A DNA stretch of 48,845 nucleotides from Treponema sp. (GCA_017551545.1 JAFZLJ010000125.1:1-48845); one strand, 5' to 3'; numbered from the stretch's first letter, positions 15,026 to 23,500 are shown. Notes: generated by a model not told the origin, from the sequence alone. Numbers and translations: made by a program.

Positions 15026-16087
15026 ATGAAAAAAGAATACTTAGAAGAAACGTATGTTCAAATACCAGTAATGACATATAAGAAAACCAAAAGTATTCTA
15101 GCAGATGCTCGTAAAATCATTGAAACTGCACGAAAAAATGCAATCCGTAGTGTTGATTTTAACCGTGTTCAGATGTATTGGAATTTAGGAAAACGTATTT
15201 TTGAAGAAGAACAAGAAGGAAAAGAAAGAGCAGATTATGGAGCATATATTGTTCAGTCTCTTTCTGAAAAATTAGAGGCTGAATACGGGGGTGGATTTGG
15301 GAAACGACAACTTGAACAAAGTCGTCAGTTTTACAGAACTTACCCAATTGCGAACGCACTGCGTTCGCAATTGAATTGGACTCAATATCGTTTATTAATA
15401 CAAATTCCCGATAAAGATAAACGCGAATATTACGAGCTAGAATCTGTAAATAATGCCTGGACTGCCAGAGAAACAGAACGCCAGATAAACAGTCAGTTAT
15501 ATGAACGTCTGTTGCTTAGTAATGATAAAAAATCTGTTCTTGATGTTGCCAGAAAACAGCGTATACCTGAAAATCCATCAGAAATAATTAAAGATCCAAT
15601 GGTATTAGAGTTTCTTGGACTTGAGAAAAAAGCTACATATTACGAAAAAGATTTAGAAAGCACTATTATTTCTCATATTGCAGATTTTTTGCTCGAAATG
15701 GGCAAAGGCTTTTCTTTTGTTGCACGTCAAAAAAGGATTCTGCTCGAAGATGATGAGTTTTTTATCGATCTTGTTTTCTTCAATCACTTACTCAAATGTT
15801 TTGTAATCATAGAAATCAAAACAGGAAAACTAACCCATCAAGATATAGGTCAATTGCAGATGTATGTAAATTATTACGACCGTAATGAAAAGCTTCCCGA
15901 AGAAAATCCTACTATTGGTATTTTGCTTTGTTCTAGTAAGAATGATACAGCGGTAAAAATGGCATTGCCAAAAGAAAATAAAACGATTCTGGCAAGTGAA
16001 TACAAATTATATCTTCCTACTTCCGAACAACTTGTAAAAGAAATTGAAGAGGTTAAACAACTTGCGGCCTCTGCTAAAAGTAATTAA
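15026..16087 (+). CDS. DUF1016/YhcG-family PDDEXK nuclease
   Basis: A 353-aa protein with the two domains of the YhcG family: N-terminal DUF1016 (about 20-155; YWNLGKRIFEEEQ, YGGGFGKRQLEQSRQFY, LNWTQYRLLI) and a C-terminal PDDEXK domain (about 200-340; FIDLVFFN then VIIEIKTGKL, with the Asp and E-x-K of the active site, and QLQMYVNYYD). Predicted DNA endonuclease, often seen in defence islands. GAGGAG sits 5 nt before the ATG. A 29-bp palindrome lies inside the gene at 15345-15373. Confidence 0.9.
   Translation: MKKEYLEETYVQIPVMTYKKTKSILADARKIIETARKNAIRSVDFNRVQMYWNLGKRIFEEEQEGKERADYGAYIVQSLSEKLEAEYGGGFGKRQLEQSRQFYRTYPIANALRSQLNWTQYRLLIQIPDKDKREYYELESVNNAWTARETERQINSQLYERLLLSNDKKSVLDVARKQRIPENPSEIIKDPMVLEFLGLEKKATYYEKDLESTIISHIADFLLEMGKGFSFVARQKRILLEDDEFFIDLVFFNHLLKCFVIIEIKTGKLTHQDIGQLQMYVNYYDRNEKLPEENPTIGILLCSSKNDTAVKMALPKENKTILASEYKLYLPTSEQLVKEIEEVKQLAASAKSN
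15345..15373. repeat. perfect 29-bp palindrome inside the DUF1016 gene
   Basis: CAATTGCGAACGCA and its exact complement separated by one base. It encodes the residues around NALRSQLNW, a region conserved in YhcG proteins, so the palindrome sits in constrained codons. Confidence 0.85.
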
Positions 16088-16123
16088 ATTTGAAAAGTTT
16101 AATAAGAGCTTTGAAGGGTAGGG

Positions 16124-17086
16124 CTATTTACACCCTGCAAGAATCTCTTTTGCAGACCGTTTAATATCTTCAATAAGCTCAGGAGGATTAAGCGGTTTTG
16201 CACCACCACCAAAAGACAAAATCCAAGCCGCTGCCTGACCAAGCTGATTTGTTTCAAAAGAAAGATAAACTGAGCCGTCTGGGTTTTCGCGGATAGTCTG
16301 ACCATTGTGCCAGGTGCGTTCCATTACATAAGTTTTCAAGCCCTTAACAAACTCAATTTCGACTTTAACCTTTTCACCGGTAAAGCCCCAGGCACCCATC
16401 TGAACATCAATGTGGTCTTCAAGCTTAAAATCCTTTGGGATAGAAAACTTGTCTTCAGTAATCTGGCAGTTTCGGATACGCGGCATAGCCCACAAACGAA
16501 TTGCATCAGAAGAATGAGAATATCCCAGCAAATACCAGCTACCTTTCTGGCAGATGATGTGATAAGGATCAAACAGACGTTCCTGGTATTCAGAATCCTT
16601 TGCGGTTTTGTATTCAAGCTTTAGCGTGCGGTGGAGTTTTGTACCCTTGAGGACAGCTTCAAAAACTCCTTCTTCCATTGTGGTGATTGGATCAGAAATA
16701 AAGTGAACCTCGTTATTTATGAGGGCAGAGTCAACGGTGATGCTGTCCGGGAGCATCTTAATCAGCTTTTGCATAAGGTCGCGGTAGGATTTTTCCATCG
16801 GAGTATTTTTGTATTGCTCCAGAAGCGGCAGAATTGTAGAAAGGGTAAGGAGCTCTCCTTCTTTAAGCATAACCTGGTTCAGAGAAAAAGTAGAATCCGT
16901 GTAGTAGTAACCGTTCTTCTTAAAATCAAATTCAATCGGCGCACCATATTCATCACGTAGAATTTCAATATAGCGTCCAAAGGTGCTCCTGCTGAAATTA
17001 GTTCGCAATTTTTCATTCAGTTTATTAGCGTTTGGATATTCACCATACCTGATAGCTTGTTCAATCTGGAATAAATATCGAAGCAT
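16124..17086 (-). CDS. WYL-domain regulator (second copy); N-terminus out of frame across an A9 tract
   Basis: The open frame from ATG 17086 gives 320 aa: HTH_11 (NANKLNEKLRTNFSRSTFGRYIEIL), a FISDPITT linker, the WYL core at GSWYLLGYSH and a WCX tail. A better start exists at ATG 17135, with AGGAG at the right distance, but that frame is shifted by one base in a run of nine A on the minus strand (T9 at 17115-17123). With eight A the protein would begin MAQKKKKTTGQRNATHMLRYL, matching the layout of the third WYL protein. The gene is thus phase-variable, uses slippage, is mutated, or carries a sequencing error. It is divergent from 17237 and probably controls it. Confidence 0.8.
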   Translation of the reverse strand: MLRYLFQIEQAIRYGEYPNANKLNEKLRTNFSRSTFGRYIEILRDEYGAPIEFDFKKNGYYYTDSTFSLNQVMLKEGELLTLSTILPLLEQYKNTPMEKSYRDLMQKLIKMLPDSITVDSALINNEVHFISDPITTMEEGVFEAVLKGTKLHRTLKLEYKTAKDSEYQERLFDPYHIICQKGSWYLLGYSHSSDAIRLWAMPRIRNCQITEDKFSIPKDFKLEDHIDVQMGAWGFTGEKVKVEIEFVKGLKTYVMERTWHNGQTIRENPDGSVYLSFETNQLGQAAAWILSFGGGAKPLNPPELIEDIKRSAKEILAGCK

Positions 17087-17114
17087 ATGAGTAGCGTTTC
17101 GCTGTCCTGTAGTC

Positions 17115-17123
17115 TTTTTTTTT
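17115..17123 (-). repeat. homopolymer (A9 on the coding strand) at the start of a WYL gene
   Basis: Nine T on the plus strand. The tract separates the Shine-Dalgarno-equipped ATG at 17135 from the main frame by one base; eight A would join them. Confidence 0.75.
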
Positions 17124-17172
17124 CTTCTGTGCCATAAAAACTCCTATAAAAATTATATCACATTTTTTTTAA

Positions 17173-17210
17173 GGGTGCATCATTATCTGCGACACCCCTT
17201 GATATATAAT
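17173..17210 (+). promoter_or_regulatory. inverted repeat and promoter between WYL gene 2 and the 311-aa gene
   Basis: GGGTG (17173-17177) and CACCC (17193-17197) with a 15-bp spacer lie where the -35 of the TATAAT at 17205-17210 should be. It is a plausible operator for the divergent WYL regulator. Confidence 0.45.
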
Positions 17211-17236
17211 TAACTCGATGATAAGGAGGTACTATT

Positions 17237-18172
17237 ATGAACGCACAAATCTTAATCAAAACAACCAATGACTGGTTCGAATTCACAAAGAGCAAAACAG
17301 GACAGCTCGATTACGTTGGTAAGTGGGAAAAGAACGCGCTCCCAAATGTAGACGGCGCACAGGAATTTGTTTCAAGTACTTTTCATTCTCCATGCTGGTA
17401 TGTATACATCCAAAGCGAATTGAACTGCAATCCTACGGTTTATGTTGCCCCAGATGTTGATGTTTCAGACAAGGATACTTTTGATTATCTGATTCACATT
17501 GGACCGGTGCTTGCTGCAGTTGAATCAAAGAACTCACTTCTTGCAGGTGAACTGTTTCTCCGTCGCCGCGAGGTTTTCGAAAAGTTTGCACAGCTTACTC
17601 AGTATATTCTTGAACCGCTTTGTGTAGAGATTTTGTTTTCACTCTGTTACGGAAAGATGAACAACATCGACCCGGACAATATCCCGTTGATTTTTGAGTC
17701 CACCAAGAAGAAGCTTGATTTTGATTCCTCACGTGAAAATCTTGATCAGGCCTTCATGCGTTACTTCAAGAAAAATACAGCAACACTCACTTTGCCGCTT
17801 GTTGGAACCAATTTCTATCATTGGGATGAAAACATCGAGCCCGAAGCCCTTTCAAAGCTCACAGATAATTTGAGCCCAGAAGATTTGCCAGCAGCCGCAG
17901 AAAAAATCCGCAACGCTAAGCACAGCTTCTATGAGTCACTCAAGGTTTCGGTTCAAGCCGAGCCATATAATCATGTAGATAAGAATTCAATTCTTGTGTG
18001 CATCGAAAATGTGGAAGCCAAACTCTTTGGAAATCCAGGTCTTGAAAAAGCCGGACACATCAGAGCGCTGGCCGCAAAAATCATCCGCGAAGCTAAGCCA
18101 AAAAAGATGTCTTACACCTGTAAGCTCAGTGCTTTGAGTTACCGCGAGATTGTTGTTCAGTTTACGGTGTAG
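17237..18172 (+). CDS. unrecognised 311-aa protein, divergent from WYL gene 2
   Basis: Begins at ATG 17237 behind AAGGAGGT at ideal spacing. A soluble alpha/beta protein with no motif I know; notable pieces are HSPCWYVYIQSELN, LAGELFLRRREVFEKFAQLTQY and a C-terminal HIRALAAKIIREAKPKKMSY. The base composition is host-like, richer in G+C than the 3-12 kb cluster. Divergence from a WYL regulator over an inverted repeat makes it the likely regulated target. Two small genes downstream may be co-transcribed, separated from it by a GC-rich hairpin repeat. Confidence 0.65.
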   Translation: MNAQILIKTTNDWFEFTKSKTGQLDYVGKWEKNALPNVDGAQEFVSSTFHSPCWYVYIQSELNCNPTVYVAPDVDVSDKDTFDYLIHIGPVLAAVESKNSLLAGELFLRRREVFEKFAQLTQYILEPLCVEILFSLCYGKMNNIDPDNIPLIFESTKKKLDFDSSRENLDQAFMRYFKKNTATLTLPLVGTNFYHWDENIEPEALSKLTDNLSPEDLPAAAEKIRNAKHSFYESLKVSVQAEPYNHVDKNSILVCIENVEAKLFGNPGLEKAGHIRALAAKIIREAKPKKMSYTCKLSALSYREIVVQFTV

Positions 18173-18176
18173 AAGG

Positions 18177-18263
18177 AAGGAGGGGAAAGCCTTCCCCTCG
18201 GCTGCACGATGTTGCAGCCTACCCCTTCCAGCGGGGGACACCCCCGCAACGCCCCCGCTGTCC
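18177..18263. repeat. GC-rich triple-hairpin repeat element
   Basis: Three adjacent hairpins: AGGGGAA/TTCCCCT (18181-18198), GGCTGCA/TGCAGCC (18200-18219) and AGCGGGGG/CCCCCGCT (18230-18259). It is much richer in G+C than its surroundings and has the look of a dispersed intergenic repeat (REP- or MITE-like). It has no terminal T-run, so it is not a standard terminator. Confidence 0.6.
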
Positions 18264-18283
18264 AATTATATAGGAGAAAGAAT

Positions 18284-18442
18284 ATGAAAATGACCTACGT
18301 AGAGCCAGATGCATACTTTACAGAGAGTATGAAGAAAATCCTTGAAGAAGGAGAAACAGACTCAACAAAAGAGCCAGATAAGAAACCTGCAAAGAAGCAG
18401 CCAAAACAAAAAAAGCCACAAAAGGAGGCAAAACATGACTAA
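18284..18442 (+). CDS. small Lys-rich protein, 52 aa
   Basis: Starts at ATG 18284 behind AGGAGAAAG. The N-terminal half is acidic (YVEPDAYFTESMKKILEEGE) and the C-terminal half is Lys/Pro/Gln-rich (KKPAKKQPKQKKPQKEAK), which may be disordered and nucleic-acid-binding. It overlaps the next small gene by 8 bp. An open frame continues upstream into the hairpin repeat but is not coding-like. Confidence 0.5.
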   Translation: MKMTYVEPDAYFTESMKKILEEGETDSTKEPDKKPAKKQPKQKKPQKEAKHD

Positions 18443-18578
18443 TTCAGCAAGAAAAGGGTTGGCAAAATTGATATTTATCATATTATTTATTCTTCTTGTA
18501 AGATGGGCGAATGCGGCTCCTACTATGAGAGAAAATAGCGAGAATATTAGTTATACAGTCCTTCAAAATAATGTTTAA
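18435..18578 (+). CDS. small membrane or secreted peptide, 47 aa
   Basis: Starts at ATG 18435, with AAAGGAGG 6-7 nt upstream inside the preceding gene. MTNSARKGLAK is followed by a hydrophobic segment (LIFIILFILLV) and then RWANAAPTMRENSE, which resembles a signal peptide with a possible ANA cleavage site. Function unknown; co-translation with the Lys-rich 52-aa gene is likely. Confidence 0.5.
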   Translation: MTNSARKGLAKLIFIILFILLVRWANAAPTMRENSENISYTVLQNNV

Positions 18579-18648
18579 CAATAGCAAAGTTTTGAGAAGC
18601 TGGTTGGGAGAATAAGTAGTGTTATAATAAATAAAGAATATAATTAAA

Positions 18649-18723
18649 CATACTCATTCTTATGAAGAAGCTGTAAAAACAATTTCTGAAATTGAAATGA
18701 ACAATTCTTATGCATCACTATAA
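18649..18723 (+). pseudogene. 5' remnant, probably of the gene now read from 18710
   Basis: Frame open from about 18634 with protein-like content (HTHSYEEAVKTISEIEMNNS) up to TAA 18721-18723, without a start codon. The next frame begins inside it at 18710, so a +1 shift would join the two into one small protein. Confidence 0.35.
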
Positions 18724-19000
18724 TTTAGAACAAGCGTTAGATGAAATTATCATGAATAAATATAGCAGTTTTAAAAATATAGCAATTCGTGACATAAAAG
18801 AAAATGATAATTATTACGTTATTTATTTAAAGTTTAAAATTATGCCTATTGGTTTACCTGCCAGCTATAAATTAAATAAAAAGACAGGTGCATTAGATGC
18901 AATTTATCTTCCTGATGAAGATAACTTTAATTTTCTTGATTATTTTGAAAATTGTAAATCTATAGAGATACCATCAAAGTTTGTAAATAAATGGTTTTGA
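18710..19000 (+). CDS. unrecognised small protein (immunity-protein-like?), possibly frameshifted
   Basis: A 96-aa frame: MHHYNLEQALDEIIMNKYSSFKNIAIRDIKENDNYY... followed by GLPASYKLNKKTGALDAIYLPD. The pattern of a helix, a strand pair and S-Y-K-L-N-K-K-T-G is seen in small immunity-type or Imm35-like proteins, but the similarity is impressionistic. The ribosome site is weak and an upstream fragment in another frame suggests the 5' end is damaged. A second possible start is ATG 18752. Confidence 0.4.
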   Translation: MHHYNLEQALDEIIMNKYSSFKNIAIRDIKENDNYYVIYLKFKIMPIGLPASYKLNKKTGALDAIYLPDEDNFNFLDYFENCKSIEIPSKFVNKWF

Positions 19001-19025
19001 TTTTCATATATTTGAGGCTCTGTGT

Positions 19026-19712
19026 ATGGAATATATGAATGAGGTCTTTGATTTTGCTCTAAATAATGAAATTGCAAAACGCTTCTTTAAGAAATTCGGT
19101 GGTGAAATTACCTACGGTTCTGAATATGGTTTTCTTTATGTATATAGGAAAAAAGCTTATTCCCTAAAACTTTCTTTTAGAGAGGATATGTTTAAATCAT
19201 TAGAGCAAAACAAAAATCTATTAAAACAATATCAATTTATATTTAAGGAAAGTTCTTTTGTAAAAAAAATGATTATTTATATTAAATATAAAATTAATTT
19301 ACGAAAAATTGATGACGATGATTTATGCAAATATGTTTTTAGTCAGGATGAATTGCTTGGCTTAATTACAGTAGCATTAAAGCAGAGGTATCCATTTTTG
19401 GGAAAATGTCAGTTACTTCGTTTTTTTAATTTGCAAGGAAAACTTTCAATAACAGGTAATTTCGTATATTCAATTCTTTTTATAAAAAGATTCATAACGA
19501 TTTATGATATTTGGAATGAAATTACATCAGAAACAGAAGGAAAAACCAAAAAAGAATTTTTAAGTAATTTAGACAAGCTGTTAAAAAAATATCATTATCC
19601 AAGATATTGTTTATCCTATTTTAGAAGCTTTGTTAATCCTGAAACAAATAAAGTTGAAGATTATCCTGTATTAAAAGAAGAAAAAGCAAGATGGAAAGCT
19701 ATTGATAATTGA
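19026..19712 (+). CDS. unrecognised basic protein, 228 aa
   Basis: ATG 19026, 25 bp after the previous frame, without a strong Shine-Dalgarno. The protein is Lys/Phe/Tyr-rich, with KFGGEITYGSEYGFLYVYRKKAYSLKLSF at the N-terminus and KKIDDDDLCKYVF-like segments later; no transmembrane stretch is long enough to be certain. The codon use is AT-rich like the adjacent McrBC genes. Its 3' end overlaps that of mcrC (convergent) by 14 bp. Function unknown. Confidence 0.5.
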   Translation: MEYMNEVFDFALNNEIAKRFFKKFGGEITYGSEYGFLYVYRKKAYSLKLSFREDMFKSLEQNKNLLKQYQFIFKESSFVKKMIIYIKYKINLRKIDDDDLCKYVFSQDELLGLITVALKQRYPFLGKCQLLRFFNLQGKLSITGNFVYSILFIKRFITIYDIWNEITSETEGKTKKEFLSNLDKLLKKYHYPRYCLSYFRSFVNPETNKVEDYPVLKEEKARWKAIDN

Positions 19713-20757
19713 GCATATTTGATGCTGGAAAATTGTTATGTACTATTAAATCTAATTGTTTTCGCAGTTCAGAAAAATCAACATTTAGGTCTAAAGTTCT
19801 AACTTCAAAATGATTACCTAAAATTGTAAGTTGTTGATTTGGTGTTATATCTTCATCTGTTTTAGCATAAAGTAATATTCCAGAAACTTCACATTCTGTT
19901 TTGGATTCTTTGTTTTTCACATAAGACAGAATTTGATACATATTACCACTATGATAAGAAGTTCGATCATATTGGAATTGCATAGATTTATTATAGTATT
20001 TTGTATCTATAATCAAAATCTTTTTCTGGTTTTCATCGAAAAGGGTTATATCGGTTTGCATCGAAGGTAGATATTGAGTTTCTCCATCTGCATCCCAATC
20101 AATCATTGCTGCATTTGCATGTAATTTAGGATAATGTTTCTTATAATATTCAAGTACAAATTTTTCATATAATCGGCACATGCGTTGTTCATCAAGAAAA
20201 TCCATAAGCTTTGATTTTCCATTTGATTGTGTTTGTAAAAGTCCTTGAATTATAAGTTTGCAAATTCCCATAAGCATTTGATATGTCTGATTATTTTGGT
20301 TGTATTGCAATTTCCAGTTTATATGATGAACATCAATTTCATGAACACTTGAAAAATATACAAGTAAAGATTTTAAACCTTGCCTCCTTTGTTTAGATAT
20401 ATCGGCTTTCAATAAAAGTAGAAGAGTAGATTTTAAAATCCTGTTCATGTAAGAATCAATTGAAAACTCATCATAAGAACAAATCAATTTCTTTTTTAAA
20501 AAACTCATTTGATTTATTGATTCATTTATTTCAATTTTTCCGCGTAAGGTTGAAAGAGAATCGGTTTCAATAACATATTCACGATTTAAATATCGTTTAA
20601 GTTGATTTTCTATACCTTTTTGAATTATGGCTGCAAACATATCAGCTGTATTATTAAATTTTTCAGTTTCAATGTTTTTATAACCATTCTGATTTAACAC
20701 TTGAAAGGCATAAGAGAGCATATAGTAAATATTTTTGATTAAAATTTCATTGCTCAC
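19699..20757 (-). CDS. mcrC: McrC-type restriction subunit
   Basis: A 352-aa protein of the McrC family (5-methylcytosine restriction system component). The N-terminal IYYMLSYAFQVL and LRGKI blocks are typical, and the C-terminal PDDEXK nuclease is visible as MQTDITLF...ILIIDTKYY (D and D-x-K). In McrBC, McrC binds the McrB ring and provides the endonuclease. The start codon is GTG at 20757, overlapping the mcrB stop as GTGA, so translation is coupled. Confidence 0.9.
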   Translation of the reverse strand: MSNEILIKNIYYMLSYAFQVLNQNGYKNIETEKFNNTADMFAAIIQKGIENQLKRYLNREYVIETDSLSTLRGKIEINESINQMSFLKKKLICSYDEFSIDSYMNRILKSTLLLLLKADISKQRRQGLKSLLVYFSSVHEIDVHHINWKLQYNQNNQTYQMLMGICKLIIQGLLQTQSNGKSKLMDFLDEQRMCRLYEKFVLEYYKKHYPKLHANAAMIDWDADGETQYLPSMQTDITLFDENQKKILIIDTKYYNKSMQFQYDRTSYHSGNMYQILSYVKNKESKTECEVSGILLYAKTDEDITPNQQLTILGNHFEVRTLDLNVDFSELRKQLDLIVHNNFPASNMLNYQ

Positions 20758-22835
20758 TTAATTGAATCCTCTAACTTTCTTCTCCAAACCTCTAGTTTGT
20801 CAGTTTCATCAAACCAATATTCTTCAAGTAAAGGAATTATTTCATAATTTACAATATCAGATAACCAGGCATCATCAACTTCATCTGGATTTTCAGGAAT
20901 AAAATAACTGTGTCCGATTCTGAAGCCTTTTCCAAGAGAAACATCTTCAGATATCATTTTATTTAATTCAATTATCTGTTGAATAAGACTGTCATATTTC
21001 AAGTTAGATATTTCATTCTGTTTATTTCTAAATCCATTAGATTCAAATGCAGGTTCAAATTCTATAAAAGCAAATCTACGGCGAAGAGCATAATCTAACA
21101 TTGCAAGACTTCTATCAGCTGTATTCATCATTCCAATTATGTAAACATTCTCTGGTATATAAAAATCTTCTTTTGAATACAAAAGCTGTATTTGATTAGA
21201 TTTGCCGCGTTTATCATTTTCAATTAAAAGTAATAATTCACCAAAGATTTTACTCATATTTCCGCGATTGATTTCATCAATTATAAAGAAATATTTATTC
21301 TCACTGTCATCAGCGGCCTTCTTGCAGAATTCATAGAAAACCCCATAACGTTTTTCAAATTGTTTATTCTCTTCTGCAGAAGGTCTGAAACCTACAATAA
21401 AATCTTCGTAGCTATAACTCTGATGAAATTGTATAACTTTGACTTGTTCAGAATTCTTCTCTCCAATTATTGAATAAGCAAGCCTTTTGGCAGCAAATGA
21501 TTTTCCAACACCTGGGGCTCCTTGCAAAATAATATTTTTCTTTCTTTCAAGAAGTCCCACAATTGTTTGATATTTTTCAGGAGTAATAAAAACTTCAGAA
21601 AGGAATTTTTGTTCATCATATACATCAAAACTTGTAGTTTCAACTTCAGTTTCATCTTCGATATCAAAAAGAGCATTTAGTTTTTCTACATATTCGCGAT
21701 AATAAGTTATATCTGTAAGAGTTTTCATAACGGCTTGACCAGGATGTTCCCATTCACCATTATGTGTCCATTTTACTTTTCTAATATGTGGATATCCTTC
21801 GATAGAAGCATCATATTCATAATCTGATTCTACAACACCTCGACCAATTAATTTATGCATACCTTTCTTTACAAAAATTACATCACCTGGTTTCATGTCA
21901 TTTGCAAATTGCCACAATGCAAGTGATGAATTAGTTTCAGATTTTTTTCCATATGCTTCTTTTAAGGAACTTCTAATTTCTTCTCTTGTACTAAAGTTTC
22001 TTAAATCCGAAATATCTTCCCAGCCAAGCGCCATTATTCCTTTTTTATAAAAATCGTCCCATTTACAAGCCTTTTCTCCTGGAGCATATAACCAGTATCT
22101 TGTTGAATTATTCTCTACAGGCTCTGTTTCAATCTCAATTTCTCTTTTATCTTTCCATGCATCATACGATAGTTCAGGAAAATTCTCTCCTTGTAATCGG
22201 TCAATTAAATTGAAGTATTCTGTGCCATCAATAGGTTTATTAATTACTATTTGAAATTTCTTATTTAAACAATTACGAGTATTTGCATCTAAAGGAATAA
22301 ATTTATTTGGTCTGATCCAAAATAATCCCATCGATAGATTCCAGTTAATTCCTTTTTGTGCTTGGCATTTTGTATATAAATTAGAGATTTCTTCAGCATT
22401 AGTATTATTAAATGAAAGAGCTTTTTCAAATATTTCCCAAAGATTATCGATATCTTTTTCACCTCTGCCTGGAACTCCATAGAAAAACGCAGCTTTTAAA
22501 TTACTAATTTGAGGAATCGAATCGAAATCATCTGGAATAGGAGATTTTAATTCAAAGACTTCTTTAATTGCCTTCAATATAACTATTTTGTTTTCAAAAG
22601 TTATTTGTTTATTAAAGAAGCCAAAAACAGTAAAAGGATCGATGTCAATATGCGAATTATCAGCTTCAAGTTTTGGAAAATTCATATTTACTTTCTTAAA
22701 AACTAAATCAAGTTTTTCAAAAAGTTTATCTCTTGAAGATTTGTAAAATAAAAGTTTATCTGCGAATTCTTCATAAATAGGAATCCATGTAAGATGATTT
22801 TGTTTTTCTGTATTTGTTGATAGTGTTTCAGACAT
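20754..22835 (-). CDS. mcrB: McrB-type AAA+ GTPase with EVE-like reader domain
   Basis: A 693-aa protein. Residues about 245-395 (YWLYAPGEKACKWDDF...GDVIFVKKGMHKLIGRGVV) form an EVE/PUA-like domain, the type of modified-base reader seen in many McrB N-termini. About 420-690 is the McrB AAA+ module: Walker A GAPGVGKS (439-446), Walker B FFIIDEINRG (516-525) and the McrB signature MNTADRS (569-575). McrB rings translocate DNA after binding modified bases and trigger McrC cleavage. Residues 1-230 are unfamiliar. Starts at ATG 22835 behind AAAGGAG; a TTATAATA lies about 20 nt upstream. Confidence 0.92.
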   Translation of the reverse strand: MSETLSTNTEKQNHLTWIPIYEEFADKLLFYKSSRDKLFEKLDLVFKKVNMNFPKLEADNSHIDIDPFTVFGFFNKQITFENKIVILKAIKEVFELKSPIPDDFDSIPQISNLKAAFFYGVPGRGEKDIDNLWEIFEKALSFNNTNAEEISNLYTKCQAQKGINWNLSMGLFWIRPNKFIPLDANTRNCLNKKFQIVINKPIDGTEYFNLIDRLQGENFPELSYDAWKDKREIEIETEPVENNSTRYWLYAPGEKACKWDDFYKKGIMALGWEDISDLRNFSTREEIRSSLKEAYGKKSETNSSLALWQFANDMKPGDVIFVKKGMHKLIGRGVVESDYEYDASIEGYPHIRKVKWTHNGEWEHPGQAVMKTLTDITYYREYVEKLNALFDIEDETEVETTSFDVYDEQKFLSEVFITPEKYQTIVGLLERKKNIILQGAPGVGKSFAAKRLAYSIIGEKNSEQVKVIQFHQSYSYEDFIVGFRPSAEENKQFEKRYGVFYEFCKKAADDSENKYFFIIDEINRGNMSKIFGELLLLIENDKRGKSNQIQLLYSKEDFYIPENVYIIGMMNTADRSLAMLDYALRRRFAFIEFEPAFESNGFRNKQNEISNLKYDSLIQQIIELNKMISEDVSLGKGFRIGHSYFIPENPDEVDDAWLSDIVNYEIIPLLEEYWFDETDKLEVWRRKLEDSIK

Positions 22836-22892
22836 TTTGAATACTCCTTTACTTTATTATAACATAAAAAATTATAGATTTGATTTTTTTGT

Positions 22893-23414
22893 TCATTCTT
22901 TTTGGTTTTCTTTATTTGGATTGTACTGTTCAATAAGTTTTTGTATCTCTAGATATATATGTTGAATGATCCCAAGTTCTTTATATATATCATCGAAAGC
23001 TTCCTCATAGCCATTGCTATAACAAGTTTTAGAAACTATTGTGAATAGAATATTGAAGCCATGTATTTCTTTTTTTCGTATTATAAAAAAATCTTCACTA
23101 CCATCATAAACGGAAGGATTACTTAAAAGCTTGGGAGTTTTCTTTATTTCTTGTTTATTTTTATCAAGAAGGTTATTTATTTGTATGGCAAACTCTGTTG
23201 ATTGGAAAATAAATTTTTTGTTTGTTCTATAAAGATCAGAATTAAGAAATCTTTTAGGTTTGTCATTAAAATCTATATCGTTTTTTTTAGATGAAATTGA
23301 AATATCATATAAAGTTCCATCTTCAAAAATTACAAAGCCTACATATTTTGTAGGTTCAGAATGAAATGCCTCAGTGTTGACATATTCAAATAGAACTTTG
23401 TTTTCAGAATTCAT
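22893..23414 (-). CDS. unrecognised protein upstream of McrBC, 173 aa
   Basis: Starts at ATG 23414 behind AGGAGGT. Soluble alpha/beta protein (VLFEYVNTEAFHSEPTKYVGFVIFEDGTLYDISI...) ending in a helical NPNKENQKE tail. No domain recognised. It lies 57 bp ahead of mcrB on the same strand with the same AT-rich codon use, and a -10-like box for mcrB lies in the gap, so it may be a third component or an independent neighbour. Confidence 0.6.
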   Translation of the reverse strand: MNSENKVLFEYVNTEAFHSEPTKYVGFVIFEDGTLYDISISSKKNDIDFNDKPKRFLNSDLYRTNKKFIFQSTEFAIQINNLLDKNKQEIKKTPKLLSNPSVYDGSEDFFIIRKKEIHGFNILFTIVSKTCYSNGYEEAFDDIYKELGIIQHIYLEIQKLIEQYNPNKENQKE

Positions 23415-23500
23415 ATAACACCTCCTGAATTATTTGTATTATTATATCATAGAGGGTGTAGCAAGTAGTGAAGCACCGTCAAATATGCTATAATACCCCT

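Noticed and set aside
23441..23460. Regulon-like site before the 2H phosphoesterase gene (TATCAT at about 23447)
   Set aside because: Only one half-site is present with no matching right arm.
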